From contig OU862910.1 in NCBI GenBank assembly GCA_917880885.1, positions 15,512,710-15,576,709 of the forward strand: a DNA stretch of 64,000 nucleotides. The letters are read 5' to 3'. The notes beneath the pieces are model-generated. The model saw only the letters and a list, made by a program, of their open reading frames with translations. It searched no databases and was not told where the DNA came from. Positions 43,460-54,515 of the stretch are shown here, in pieces. Each line of letters opens with the position of its first letter. The first letter of the stretch is position 1. The translations under genes and the position numbers were made by a program. This DNA comes from Limnephilus marmoratus (Eukaryota > Arthropoda > Insecta > Trichoptera > Limnephilidae).

Positions 43460-44145
43460 CATGTTGTTGATTCAGTCCAGAAAATTAGTCAGCGTTGTAC
43501 AGAGTGGTTGTTATCCCCTAAGCTATTGATCCGCTTGTTGTTTGCTTCCGGGTCGGCCTTGGTTATTTACGGAGAAATTTGATGCATGAATAATTTGTTA
43601 TCCGGAGAGACGCTAGACGACCCGAACTCAAAGTGGCAAGCAACTTCTAGTAGGGAAACTTTCCCCAAATCAATGACGAAGGAAATTGAAAAAAAAACAC
43701 ATTATTTTTCATAGAAATTCGAAAAGTTATCAACGGGGGAGAATGGGGGAGAAGTGACGATAAGGTTTAAATGAAATATTGTAATTATTCGTGCGGAGAA
43801 TATTTAATATTCGAGGAAATTTAACTTTTATAAAAGAGGACTTCAAACTTCACAAGAAATTCAATGGTGCCAATGTTTTGTGCACGTACGCAATATGGAA
43901 TAAAATGTTAATAACTTTGTGTAGATCTCTTCATTCTGTAATATGGACGCACTGTTAGGCGACTTTAACGATCCAATATCGGCTGCGTTATTTCTCGCTG
44001 CCACTTATATATATAGTAGTTAAAGTAAGTTATAATTATTATTAGTTATACATATAAGTAGTTAAACCACAAAAAAGCAGTTTGTCAAGAGGATGTTAAT
44101 TTTCAATTACATTTTAAACATACACAATATTATTACTATAACTAT
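43460..44145. other. Gene-free stretch, left flank of LINE
   Basis: No exon or repeat family recognised. It contains AAATTAGTCAGCGTTG (43482), which also occurs at 6182, a short shared word. Confidence 0.45.
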
Positions 44146-44149
44146 ACAG

Positions 44150-44670
44150 ATTGTCACAATTAACACAAATGAATTAATATATACCATCTCTATTTAGAAA
44201 CCATTGTTTCAGCATATATCTCAATATATTTGTAGAATCGCAATTTTTTATATTACTTGGTAACATCTTAAATATTTTTGACACGTTATATTCAAGGGTT
44301 CGCCATCCGTGTTATTATTATATTTTGAAACAAGCATTCCATGTGAATCTAGTATTATGTTCATGCTCCACGTTCCTCTTATAATCTCATATATACGCTT
44401 AATCAATATTTTGTACCATAATTTTGTGCCTGCACCGGTAATATTTTTAAATTCCGATACAACAATGATACGTTTCGTTTCTGTGAATTTTTTTTATTTT
44501 TTATTAACAATTTAACCGTAGAATTTTGTAGTGATTGTAAATTTTTTTATTGTAAGTTTTTTTATATTTTTTTTGTAAATGAGGTGTAATTTAGTTTTAC
44601 AAGAGTGCCCCCAAGTAGTTAATCCATACCGTAGATTTGATTCTGCGAGCGATAAGTAAATATTTTTTTA
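44150..44670 (-). pseudogene. Decayed LINE RT C-terminus
   Basis: At about 44655-44585 the minus strand reads LAESNLRYGLTTWGHSCKTK, matching the post-thumb block of Jockey-superfamily RTs (compare VESILRYGIRTWGH in the large LINE). The rest towards 44150 is frame-shifted and stop-filled. Confidence 0.65.
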
Positions 44671-44927
44671 ATGCACCGGAACGAAATATCTCAGTTTGTA
44701 CGGCTTACCCACTATCGCCCTCAGCTTTTACAATTTTTATTTTATTTATATATCCAATTTGAAATAGCAATCAACAGTCACTCACAAATAAACATACTCA
44801 TTTACGAGTTTAATACTATCGCACATGCAGGGCTGCACAATGTTTTGATGAATACGTATAAAGTCATGAGATATTATATATTATTATGACTAACTAATAA
44901 TAATAATAATAATTGGATAACTAACCA

Positions 44928-45305
44928 TCACGCCGTTTCCCCGCAGGGGTAGGCAGAGAGAACGGACCGCCAAACAACTCGGTCTTGGCGCACACTCTTT
45001 GCCTCACTCACATTCATACATCGTCTCATACATTCTCTTCTATTATTTTGACTTTTGACATGGCCCGACTCAAGTATTTGATTCACTTGATCGTGCCACG
45101 TCTTCCTCGGGCGTCCCCGACTTCTTCTACCATTCACATTCGCGTCGTATATTCTTCTTACACTACTATCTTCGTTCATTCGCTCTACATGTCCAAACCA
45201 TCTGAGGGTCCCTTTCTTAATCTTACTCATTATGCTTACATCAGCCTTACATTCTTTGCGGATATCCACATTTCTCGCACGATCATACATTGTTTTACCA
45301 CACAT
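44928..45305 (-). pseudogene. RTE-type RT C-terminus, 125-codon fragment
   Basis: Reads GTLRWFGHVERMNEDSSVRR, GRRSRGRPRKTWHDQVNQIL and DRVVWRSVLSAYPCGETA with a natural stop. LRWFGH..R and RGRPRKTW.D are diagnostic of the RTE-like C-terminus, and the W.S...A.P.G..A ending is the usual terminus. The N-terminal RT palm is absent. An (AAT)n tail at 44895-44912 follows on the minus strand. Decayed relatives lie at 13870 and 16500. Confidence 0.88.
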
Positions 45306-45345
45306 ACGTTTCTCACACGATCATACATTGTTTTACCACACATAC
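45290..45345. repeat. Short tandem duplication
   Basis: ACGATCATACATTGTTTTACCACACATACG is present twice in a row (45280-45345), a 39-base tandem duplication at the 5' truncation end of the RTE fragment. Confidence 0.8.
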
Positions 45346-45424
45346 GTCTCAGGGATATGAATATTCTGAAATGAAGCACGTGAAGATCGTATCTAGTTTC
45401 AATAAAAAAATCCTAAATTTTCTA

Positions 45425-45905
45425 AATCGCTGGACACGCTTAATACGAATATTTTTAAGAAAAAACTTTTGATTCACCTTAATTACCATAAAATATAACT
45501 ATTTGCGGCGGGCGATGAAAATTTTTGCATTTAAAAATTCAATAACGTAAAATGAAAATTTGCTTTCATCGTATTAAATATCGGCCATTTACAACAATTT
45601 ATGTCATTTTGTTATGTTGGTATTCCTGATACTCTACGAATGATCCTAGATCGTAGCCTACTTCATGCGAATACATTAAATGTAACGTAATTTGAAAAAA
45701 AAAACAAAAAGGCATTTTTAAGACGTAAATGCCCAACGTACCATACAACGAAAGCAAATTTTTATTATACGGAAATTAAATTTTGTACGCAGTATTTTCC
45801 ATCACCCCGAATGCAAATAGCTGTCTTATATAGTAATTAAGGTGACTCAAAAGGTTATTTGCTAAAAAATATTCGTAAAGCATGTCCAGCAATTTCGAAA
45901 GTTTA
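45425..45905. mobile_element. Family M MITE, diverged copy
   Basis: Ends CGCTGGACACGCTTAATACGAATA and its inverse near 45855-45900 (TATTCGTAAAGCATGTCCAGC). Inner words TTTTGATTCACCTTAATTAC and GTAATTAAGGTGACTCAAAAGG are inverse. The latter words are shared with 33545..34245, but the internal 110-bp repeats are missing. Confidence 0.75.
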
Positions 45906-46389
45906 TCAAAATATTTTTCTGGGATCATTGATAATATTACTATTTCTAAACTACATTTTATGTCAGTTGTTTTAAACTTGAAGGAAGAAAGTAGATTCTT
46001 CATACGTTTAAACAATTTTTGAGTTGGATGGATGAATGTGACGCTCTTTTGAGACATCATCAGAAATGCAGAAGATACCTGCTTTTATTGTCGATATCTG
46101 TAGCATATATATGTTTGATCTCTCAATTACGGAGTAAGCTCATGTATCGAATTGTTCGTCAGAAGGTACCTTACGATTGTAACAATACAGGGACCAACGC
46201 AGAATTAAATTCTATTATGAAACGACTGCAGATGAGTAGAAGGAGGTTTAAGATACCCTAAATAGAGTAGTCACTCCATTTTACGATGCAAAAAATCAGT
46301 GTTTAATTTAATAATGTCTGATCACAAAGTTCTTTGATCTATTTTTTAAAAATCTTTTGATCAGTTGTTTTTACACGTCGCAATATTTT

Positions 46390-46680
46390 AAATTTTATTT
46401 TTATTTATTAATTTTCAACGCCCTGATCGGCGTTTACAAGACAAGTTTATAATACAGAGACATTTTTAAATAAAAAAAGATAAACTGTATAGATGTAACT
46501 ATTAAACATCATATGAAAGGTATACAGATACGTTTAGGTAAAGATAATGAATTACAATAAAAGAGAAAGTTGCAAATGGCATAGAAATAAACTAGTAGGT
46601 ACATATGTTAGTAATTGCAAAGTGATGCAAGACAAAATGCAACATACATAAAAAGAAAACGTAAACAAGTTTTTACATTG
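46390..46680 (-). mobile_element. Probable LINE 3' UTR fragment
   Basis: ATTTTTATTTATTAATTTTCAACGCC-ctgatc-GGCGTT contains a perfect 6-bp hairpin adjacent to a T-rich start. In reverse complement this is the layout of a LINE 3' end. It lies 50-300 bp inside the host intron next to exon 1. Confidence 0.4.
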
Positions 46681-46725
46681 TAGATTAACATATTATTGGG
46701 GAAATGAGGAAAATTAAGGACTTAC

Positions 46726-46834
46726 TGCTTCCGTCGACGTAGATCGGCGTCCAGGCGAATTGGGCAGCGGCGGGCCCCGGCCCCAGCCGCAAGTAGCAGG
46801 AGAGCAGAAGCAGTGACAGGCAGCGCCGCATCAT
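46726..46834 (-). CDS. Host gene exon 1: signal peptide of a secreted protein
   Basis: ATG at 46834 (context AACATG) opens MMRRCLSLLLLSCYLRLGPG then PAAAQFAWTPIYVDGS. The basic start, leucine-rich core and AAA-Q junction make a convincing secretion signal with predicted cleavage before Gln25. The donor is AGCA|GTAAGT at 46726/46725, phase 1, which matches the phase-1 acceptor of exon 2 at 31925. The exon is strongly GC-rich compared with its flanks. A second ATG at 46844 is out of frame and opens another leucine-rich frame; see findings. The protein function is not recognised. Neighbours in the intron are all transposons. Confidence 0.8.
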
Positions 46835-47262
46835 GTTCGTTCATCCTACCTCTCCGCGCTGCGCATCTTTACTCTTCCTGCGACCTACAATACAATCTGT
46901 TGCCCTGGTAGGTACAGGCACTAGCAACCCATTCCCTAATATAACCAACCGACACCCAGCCAAGCCACGCTTTAAGATTTACATCACGTTCGGGAATTGA
47001 TTTTACAAAGAATACCTGATATTATTATGCTCCCCGGGCGTTCGGATTTGGTTAGATCCCAACAAAACCACTTTATACCGTCGCGTTTTTGAATAAAGCT
47101 AACAACACTTTAAATATTATTTATTTATTATTTAAACACACATTTTTAATTCTAGGCACACTTCACTTTGTAACGAAATTGAAACCATTTTTTTTTAATT
47201 CAAACTATAATCACTAACAACTCGTTTGCACTTCCTTGTAAAGAATTCGAAACGTAGTTCAC
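46835..47262 (-). other. Candidate 5' UTR with upstream splice acceptor
   Basis: On the minus strand TTTTATTTTCTCTTGTTTCAG ends at 47263, an excellent polypyrimidine-plus-AG acceptor. If used, exon 1 would carry a 428-nt leader and the promoter would lie further upstream. The alternative is a transcription start within this interval. I see no clear TATA box. Confidence 0.3.
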
Positions 47263-47611
47263 CTGAAACAAGAGAAAATAAAATTTAAATACATCGGCAA
47301 AATAGCAAAAAAAATATTTGGGTCAGAAATCTCGAAGGTAATTATCAGTCTTTAACAGCCCTTAACAGTCTTTCTGGACTCTTTTGATAATCACAAAATT
47401 TCTGAAATATCACCTAAACCTAAAGGTTGATGTACCAAAGATGGAATATCTCATTTACTATAAAGGTTAATTTTTCGAAGAAAATTTCTTAAAGCTTTTC
47501 ACTTTGTGATGTCATTATTTATTTTATTAAAAAGACAAATAACTTAGTTTACATCATTACATGCGAAATAACGGAGTTTAATTAAATAACTTTAATAATA
47601 ACTTTATTTCC

Positions 47612-47682
47612 GCACGCCGGGATTTGAACCCGCGACCTTCTGATTGCTAGTCGAAAGCCTTACCCCTCGACCACGGAGGTGG
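47612..47682 (-). repeat. tRNA-derived SINE head
   Basis: Minus strand: GTGGTCGAGGGGTAAGGC (A-box-like) and GGTTCAAATCCCGGC (B box with T-arm). The acceptor ends do not pair and the anticodon arm is irregular, so it is not a functional tRNA. It is followed on the minus strand by GGAAATAAAGTTATTATTAA, the SINE body. Related to 25328. Confidence 0.65.
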
Positions 47683-47691
47683 TAATATAAT

Positions 47692-47892
47692 CTATTAGAT
47701 ATGATATGAGATTTTCAAGGCCAAAAGTATTATCGTGATTCATTTTTGGGGTATTACGGGGCATTGCGCTACACATCTGCCCTGATGTTGGACACTGCAA
47801 TGCTGTCCGAAATGTTGGATAAAGAAAGAGGTAGGGCGACACGGCATAATACAAAAAAAAACACAATAATCGATATGAAAATCTAGTACTTT
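47692..47892 (+). mobile_element. H1 element
   Basis: Edges GAGATTTTCAAGGCCAAAAG and CGATATGAAAATC are partly inverse. The core reads CTGATGTTGGACACTG (47782) and TGTCCGAAATGTTGG. The A9 position of the hammerhead core is T and C after GAAA is T, so activity is unlikely. Confidence 0.6.
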
Positions 47893-48479
47893 TTTTTTCG
47901 TGAATTACATAATATTGTAATTTGATTATACCCACAATACACCTGTATCCCATAACAATCTAATCAAACGTGTTCATTTTTGTGTTATGTTGAATGCATA
48001 CAACTTTATATTATAATAATAAATAAACTTTTAATTGAAAGCATATCCTTAGGGAGACGCTTGAAAATCATTTCTCTGAATATAACTAGCTTTTCTGGGG
48101 ATACTACACGTGGTAGATTATATCCAGTTTTTTTATAAAAATATAAACACCCCTTTTCTAGAAAGACGGTACAATTGACAAAAAAAATACCAAAAACGAT
48201 TAAGTTATGACGAAAATAGAATAAAATGGCGTACGGCGAAATTTTTGCGTCGGCACACAAAAAAATTAATTTATTCTCGTATCTGTAATATCTTGAATGG
48301 GGTACCATTATTATATGTTTATTCTTTAACATTACTTATGATATGAAAATGTTTTATTTTTATATAGATTGACAGTTTAATTTCATTTTATCTATCCTAC
48401 ATACTTTAATCTGTGTTTTTTATTTCTACCACTTTATGTTTTCTTTATTGTTTTAATCTAAGTTTATTTTTATATATTG

Positions 48480-48592
48480 CTATGAATTTTTGCGGTAACT
48501 TCGCTGGTTCACGCAACCATGTAATAATATAAAATTACTTAAATGAAATATGTATTACTGTTGTTTCCCTAATAAACTAAAATAAAATAAGT
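48480..48592 (+). mobile_element. Probable LINE 3' end
   Basis: TTGCG...CGCAA forms a small stem around GTAACTTCGCTGG (48491-48517). The sequence ends CCCTAATAAACTAAAATAAAATAA. No coding region is attached. Confidence 0.4.
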
Positions 48593-48699
48593 TCAATTAT
48601 TATATCCGTTAAATAAAAGAAAATATCAACGACCACATAACTTTCATCACAAATAAACTAAAAGGAGTCATGCGTTAAAATCATCGATTAAAAACATTT

Positions 48700-49215
48700 T
48701 CCCACTAACAATACTCAGATCCATATATTTTGGTATTTTGTCAATCCATTGCCACATATGGAATACTGGATTGGGGATGTGCTACAAATATAGCAACTGA
48801 CCCAATTCAAAAGATACAAAAGGCGATAATTAAACTAATCTTGCAAGTGCCTTTCTACACACATTCAAGTGAAATATACAAAACATTAGGAGTCATGTGA
48901 ATAAAACAACTTTATGCCAAATCTGCTCTGCTACACTTCCTCCAAAATAAACTCCATATTCTAATTCAACCAAAAACAACAATAAAAACCAGGTCCTTAA
49001 CAAATGTAACCCTGAACATACCGATAATACACACCACACACGGACAAAGACATTTTCAGTATTATGCAACCAAACTTTTTAATTATATGCCCATTACTTT
49101 GAAACAACTACTAACTGCAAATACATCTACAAACATTCACAAAAAACGATCACAGCCTGGATCAAAAATCAAGATATTCACTTCATACAAAATACTTTAA
49201 TCCCTAAACAAACAT
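48700..49215 (+). pseudogene. LINE RT C-terminal fragment, decayed
   Basis: Frames give YGILDWGCATNIATDPIQKI, QKAIIKLILQVPFYTHSSEI, then after a TGA IKQLYAKSALLHFLQNKLHI, HTTHGQRHFQYYATKLFNYM and PITLKQLLTANT. The order matches the C-terminal third of Jockey-superfamily RTs. One in-frame stop and a few frame changes inactivate it. The palm is missing. Confidence 0.75.
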
Positions 49216-49574
49216 AACCAAACCATAAAATAAATCAACACGTCTTTCAAGAATTAACCAACTATTCATTGTATGTACATATATATACCTCATATGTATT
49301 TATTTTTTTTCTTATAAATAATCAATGTACAATTACCATTAAAATGTTTAAAAAAACTAACTTTCTACTACAACACATATTTCATGTCTTCCCTTATCAT
49401 GCCTCTATCCGTTGAATGTGGCGTAAGCTTGTGACGGGCTGATCCTTCCTCCCACGTGACCGACCCAGCGTTACACTCCACCTCTGACTAGCTGACATAA
49501 AACGCATCTCGTGAGCCTTATGTTTGCTTTCAGGTTCGACAAGACTTACGGTATGCAAATAACCTGTAGCTTTA

Positions 49575-49763
49575 ATGCCGCGTCAGCGTACTGTCCGCAT
49601 ACGTCCTTCCTCTTCCCCGCATGCCCCAACTCGACAATACCGCCACAAGATCAAAGCCCTCCATTCGAGAAAGGTTGACACTTACATTTCCAGATGGCCC
49701 ATACCCACATACAGAAGCCTTGAAGCTTACGTTCGAGAAAAGTTAGGATTCAGGACTGTATAA
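49575..49763 (+). CDS. Short uncharacterised ORF, possible terminal exon
   Basis: A 62-codon frame, basic and proline/serine-rich (MPRQRTVRIRPSSSPHAPTR, ending YVREKLGFRTV). The surrounding 350 bases are more GC-rich than background. TATGTTTGCTTTCAG upstream at 49533 resembles a splice acceptor. No domain is recognised. It might be a gene end, a transposon remnant or chance. Confidence 0.2.
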   Translation: MPRQRTVRIRPSSSPHAPTRQYRHKIKALHSRKVDTYISRWPIPTYRSLEAYVREKLGFRTV

Positions 49764-49764
49764 G

Positions 49765-50520
49765 TATTTGAACACCAGTGTTTTCTAAATGAGGTCACTA
49801 GCTCCTCGTGTGTTAGGTATTTAGGATTTTTGGGTATTTATGGGTTCTTGGATACCTACTTGCTATAAGAAAGATTTAAAATGAGATAAATCAAGTTGTC
49901 ATTGAATCAATGACCTCCTGAATAATTGTGATGAGCTCTCTTTGAGTTTGAAGCTAGCCGAGGTACTTTACTTTGCAAAATTTTGCATGCTAAATCAATG
50001 CTACCTATTGGCGATCGCTCTAGTACAAATAAGTTTGTTTAGAATTGAGTGAATTTAATGTCAATGTCGTCTTCACATTTTGACCGCAGATTTCGTCGCA
50101 AGCTATAATTGATAAACTTGTCCCTGACGTTAAAGCTTGTTTTGTTTATTTGTTAATGAATTTAGGTGACTGGGTCAATGGGTGACATTGAACCCCAATC
50201 GAAATTTTAGGTACACTATCGAAGGTCATATAAACATACCCTAATCGTGCTAGTGAAAAGAAGCGATAGGTATTTATTTTACAAATACGCTAAGATACCA
50301 AAATTGATTTAGTGATGCGTTTCTATCTAATTATGTGTTAAGTATTTGTTTAGCAACATTTCATTCTGTATGGGAGGTGTGACATGCGAATGCTAATAAA
50401 TTGGTTAGTTATTTATTTACCCTTACTTGGTATCACGTTCATCAATGTCAGATTACCCACAGGAACCTGTAAAAGCTTAAATATTGTAAGGACTCACCAA
50501 GCTCTAATGTCTTAATTTCA
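49765..50520. other. Gene-free stretch
   Basis: Nothing recognised. Confidence 0.45.
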
Positions 50521-50539
50521 GCTCCACCGGGTATACTAT

Positions 50540-50780
50540 CATGTACTTGTCACACTTAATCATAAACACGTAAACACCTCAGCACAGGTTCTCCTAGTGA
50601 GGTGTTCACGAAACATACGATATTACCAACCAACAGTTTCACCTTCTCAAACCTACCTTACACCCAACATAATGAAATGTAATATTAATATGTAAAAAAA
50701 ATCAAAATATATTATGTAAAAATGTTAAATAATAAGGTAAAAACTGCAATATATAGATATAAATAAAAAAAAATCTAAAG
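50540..50780 (+). mobile_element. LINE 3' UTR fragment with two-tier stem-loop
   Basis: The stem-loop at 50573 is followed by an AT-rich UTR ending ATAGATATAAATAAAAAAAAATC. RT coding sequence is absent. The layout parallels 3983-4217. Confidence 0.6.
50573..50606 (+). other. Two-tier stem-loop in LINE 3' UTR
   Basis: AACACCTCA (50573-50581) pairs perfectly with TGAGGTGTT (50598-50606). The 16-nt interior GCACAGGTTCTCCTAG forms GCAC, inner AGG/CCT around TTCT, and AG. This is the longest outer stem of the four copies. Confidence 0.75.
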
Positions 50781-50784
50781 AGCT

Positions 50785-51570
50785 TCTAACATCAACACGA
50801 AAGGTAGAAATCAATACTTTCAATCGAATTTTTAATCAGCCATTTTCAATAATCTCTACTTTATCTCAATCCAGCATCTTTCTTAACTCAAATCTGCTGA
50901 CTAAGTAAGGATTCATAATTGAGAAAATTAAAACTTCAATAAATTACGTACATACGAGTATGTACATTTCTCCTAGCGGTGGCCCGGCTTCCTCGGAGAT
51001 ATTTCCTTAATTAAGTTATTTCGTGAATTTTTTTATTAAGCTCGGCTCCAATTAAGATAACATTCGCAATCCGAGTCAAAAGATTTTAATCAATGAAACA
51101 GCGTTGATATTCTAAGCCAAAGGTTTAACAGCATTCATTTCAAGGAAAGTATCATGTTAATTAAATAATTTATATCTTTGCTTAGACATATTTTTTTTAA
51201 TCTCTTAAAATGTGGTGGCCTTTTCGATGTCTTAGATTTAATTGTGTAATTTATAAGTCATTAGCTTAGTTACTCATTTCTTTCATTTATTACTTTATTT
51301 TAAAATTGTTGAATAATACTAAAACCCAATTAACCTGACACAATAATAAATCTCAGAAAGTTGCGAGGCTAAATCTAATAGCTGTACACACCAGGACACT
51401 GGACGAGAATGATTTTGCGGTAGAAAATGGAACTACAGTTTTCTTGTCCGATGTGACCAGCGTTTAAATTGCCAGTAGAATAAAACATATTGTACAGTAA
51501 ACAGTACCTTGCCATAGAAGTTTCAAGTCCCGTGTTTCATTTTTTTTAATGAGTTTTTAATATCAGATTC
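50785..51570. other. Gene-free stretch
   Basis: Nothing recognised. Confidence 0.45.
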
Positions 51571-51574
51571 GTTT

Positions 51575-51716
51575 TGAGATTTTCACGGCCAAAAATATTT
51601 TCGTTTCGCCGGATCTGCCCTGATGATGGACACTGCAACGCTGTCCGAAACGTTAGCTAAAGAAGGAAGTAGCGCAACACGGCATAACACCCCAAAAACA
51701 AGTAACAAAAAAAGGA
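51575..51716 (+). mobile_element. H1 element, best-preserved core
   Basis: Starts GAGATTTTCACGGCCAAAA, core at 51620, ends CGCAACACGGCATAACACCCC then AAAAACAAGTAAC. About 140 bp with no coding capacity. Confidence 0.75.
51620..51654 (+). ncRNA. Hammerhead-like core, family H1
   Basis: CTGATGA (51620-51626), stem II GGACA/TGTCC around CTGCAACGC, GAAA (51647-51650), then CG, T and T as the predicted NUH cleavage triplet. All invariant core bases are present. Stem III would be the 4-nt palindrome ACGT, so cleavage might need a dimer. Stem I in the 23.6-kb copy is GCC/GGC; here it is GCC/AGC, one pair lost. Confidence 0.5.
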
Positions 51717-51719
51717 GTT

Positions 51720-53320
51720 TTTAATATTATAAATAATGCTAGCAGTTAAAACTGGTTCCAAAAATAACCGGTTCCTCAGATCCACTGTTATCCAGGGACA
51801 GCTAGTCACCGGGACAAAATAACCGCTACAGACAATGACGTCGTACGTATTATATAGCCGCGTGGTAGTATTATTCACAACTGTCAGTTATAATAATAAT
51901 CATATTACAAATTCGTAGTAAGTACTTAGGTACGCCTGCCAGGGGATGCTAATCGCGCGATCTGTTAACGTAAGTGCCGCCATATTTTGGCATTATTGAC
52001 TGCTTGTTTGAATTTGGCTTTATTACAAAGGTAGCTTTTTAACAAACTTCAAGTACGAAGGTGGTTTTGCGTAAGGCGCGGCGTCAGAAATATATTCGAA
52101 GTAGGATTCTTAAATTACAACCGTACAGACTTAAGCCTGTTAATAATGTCCGCTGACATCTCGTTAAATCTTTTATGATGTAAATAACCCTGCAAGCGAT
52201 AAACATTGCATTTATTGCTAAACATTTCTGAGTCCTTAGTGGGAAATAGATTTACATCTTTATAGTTAAGATTGCTGACGCATTATAACCTTTTATTCTG
52301 AAATATGTCAGGAAAACTAATCACCAACGCATTATCATCCACAGTAGAAACGCTGACGAAAAGGTGGCAAAGTGAAAAATAATATTCTGGCTGTTATCGT
52401 AACACATTGGAAAATTCGGAAGAGAGAATAAATAAACAACACGAGTCGATCAGAATCCCATTCATCGGCCGTTAGAATTTTGCGTTAACACGTATCGCAT
52501 ACAAAATAAATAATTCATAGAGGCTTCAGTAAGGCCGAGCTTTCTAAACGAAGAAATAGCCCAAAATCTTTCCTGCTTGGAGGATGTATGGAAATGTGAA
52601 TGCGGAGTCTAGATGAACCCAGTGGCCATTCGTGGTTTATCTCATTGGGAATCCAATCCGAGATTAAGAACGCGATAAAAAAAAATCGCTCCTCCAAAAT
52701 TCCTGTGCTGGTCATTTCAATAGTTATATATTTTCCCTCGGTCTAATGGAATTCCATAACATCTCCTCACCAGAGATGAGCGACATATCAACAAGAATAT
52801 AATTTTATCTTTACCCAAAAACAATTAGTTTTTTCTTATATAAAAGCAGTAATTATCTTATATTAATAAAAACCTAAGGTGAGAAAATCACACAAAAAAT
52901 CTACTGATTCTTGGATAATACTATTCCGCAAAAAATGGTGTCAACAAATCTTGTGGTCGCCGCGCACCCGATAGGCGAACAGATTCCTAAGGTTCCGCGA
53001 CTTTTCATCCCCGACTAAATATTCCCCAACAAAATATCCACTGAAACATACCTAACCTAATCTAGCCTAACAAAAAATGGGACAAAAATAATAATAGAAC
53101 CTGTAAAGACAAAAAATTATTGTTAAAAAAAGTAAAATGGGGCAAAAATAATACGGACATTCTGTAGACAATAAATCATTATTCAAAAATAATAAAATAA
53201 GTTTAGGTTGGGATTTAGTAGATATTTTGTTGAAGGATATTAATTTTTATCCATAGCATATTATTTCCTTGGGATATTATGACGAGGCATATTTTATCGG
53301 AGTATATTGTGTCGGGATAT
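51720..53320. other. Gene-free stretch of 1.6 kb
   Basis: No repeat shared within the window, RNA gene or convincing exon was seen. Short minus frames at 51657 and 52515 have no family resemblance. Confidence 0.45.
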
Positions 53321-53339
53321 TTTGTCCATTTTTATATTA

Positions 53340-53760
53340 TTTTACGTAATGGAAGCATGGACGCTTACTGAAGAACTAATTAGGCGACTTGAGGCATTCG
53401 AGATGTGGATCTACAGAAGAATACTTAAAATAAGCTGGATGGACATGGTTACGAATGAAGATGTTATGGTTCGGATGAATAAAGAAAAAGAAGTTATTAA
53501 AACTATAAAAATCTATAGAATATCTTGAACATGTGATGAGACATCTAGAGAAGTATGAGATATTGCATCTCAAAATGCAGGAAAAGATTGCAAGAAGACG
53601 GGGCCCTGGAAGAAGGAGAACCTCATGGCTGAAAAACCTGAGACAGTGGTTTGGCCAGTCTACCGTGGAGCTATTCCGGGCCGCAGTAAACAAAGTCCGC
53701 ATAGCCAACATGACAGCCAACGTCCGTTGAACGGACAGGGCACAAGAAGAAGAATAAGAA
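53340..53760 (+). pseudogene. RTE-type RT C-terminus, frameshifted
   Basis: Frame 1 (to 53528): MEAWTLTEELIRRLEAFEMW, IYRRILKISWMDMVTNEDVM. After a frame change: MMRHLEKYEILHLKMQEKIA, GPGRRRTSWLKNLRQWFGQS, TVELFRAAVNKVRIANMTAN. It is the plus-strand sister of 36017..36421 and keeps more of the C-terminus (ELFRAAVNK..IA.M.AN). One frameshift near 53520 breaks it. The 3' end is near GGGCACAAGAAGAAGAATAAG. Confidence 0.85.
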
Positions 53761-53764
53761 TGAA

Positions 53765-54320
53765 AACCCGCGGTACCACTTCCTATGTTTTGCACAGTAG
53801 CACGGTTTACTGAAGCGCCATGAGTGTGTTTTGTGTGAACTATTTCTTAGAACAGATTGGTGCTGATTTTGAAAATCGCATATTGGATTCATCTCTGACT
53901 CGCTTTTTGACGGTATTAATATGTATTTTATTAGCGCGCTTTTAAGTGGGGCAAAAGATTTGCAAAACAAGTTTATATTATTTTCTAATATTTTTAATGG
54001 GAGGGCACTGCACAAACGCACTTTAGAGAACACCACCACTGGAAGAACCCCTATCCAAGAAACAAATCTACCCCACGCTGGCAGGGGCCGCTACGTTCTT
54101 TATTCTGGCAAATGTTCCCCAATGATGGATAGCGCGACGTGTCAGGAGATGTACAAGTATTTGATACTAGTATAATACAAGCAGAAAGATTGATCACACG
54201 CTTCGGAGTAATAAACAAACCATCAGGTAACGTTTGATTGATTTTTATTGTGAATTCTGTTATTTAAGGATGATGTGTTCCCGTATCGGAATAGATTAAC
54301 TTACATTCTTGATAGAAAAG
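53765..54320. other. Gene-free stretch
   Basis: Two short frames (53921..54175 plus and 54039..53671 minus) show no recognised domain. Nothing else is seen. Confidence 0.4.
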
Positions 54321-54325
54321 TGATA

Positions 54326-54515
54326 TTTATTTATTTAATATTTATTTAATACAAACGGCATAAGTATGCCATAAACATTAATTACATGTCACAAATTCAT
54401 ATTCAAAATATTAGTAATGGTAAAACAGTGTGTGTATAACAGTTAAATGTGACGATACATTGGGAAGTGACACCAGAGATACATTTACATGCAAAAATCC
54501 ATAATACAAATAAAA
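54326..54515 (-). mobile_element. 3' UTR of the 55166 LINE fragment
   Basis: Minus strand ends TTTGTATTAAATAAATATTAAATAAATAAATATC, a clear A/T-rich LINE terminus directly after the RT stop at 54516. Confidence 0.75.

Noticed and set aside
46019..46261. 80-codon ORF beginning MSWMDECDALL
   Set aside because: It has a plausible composition but no motif, splice context or repeat support; it was not strong enough to annotate.
53376..53795. 139-codon minus-strand ORF
   Set aside because: It is antisense to the RTE RT fragment.
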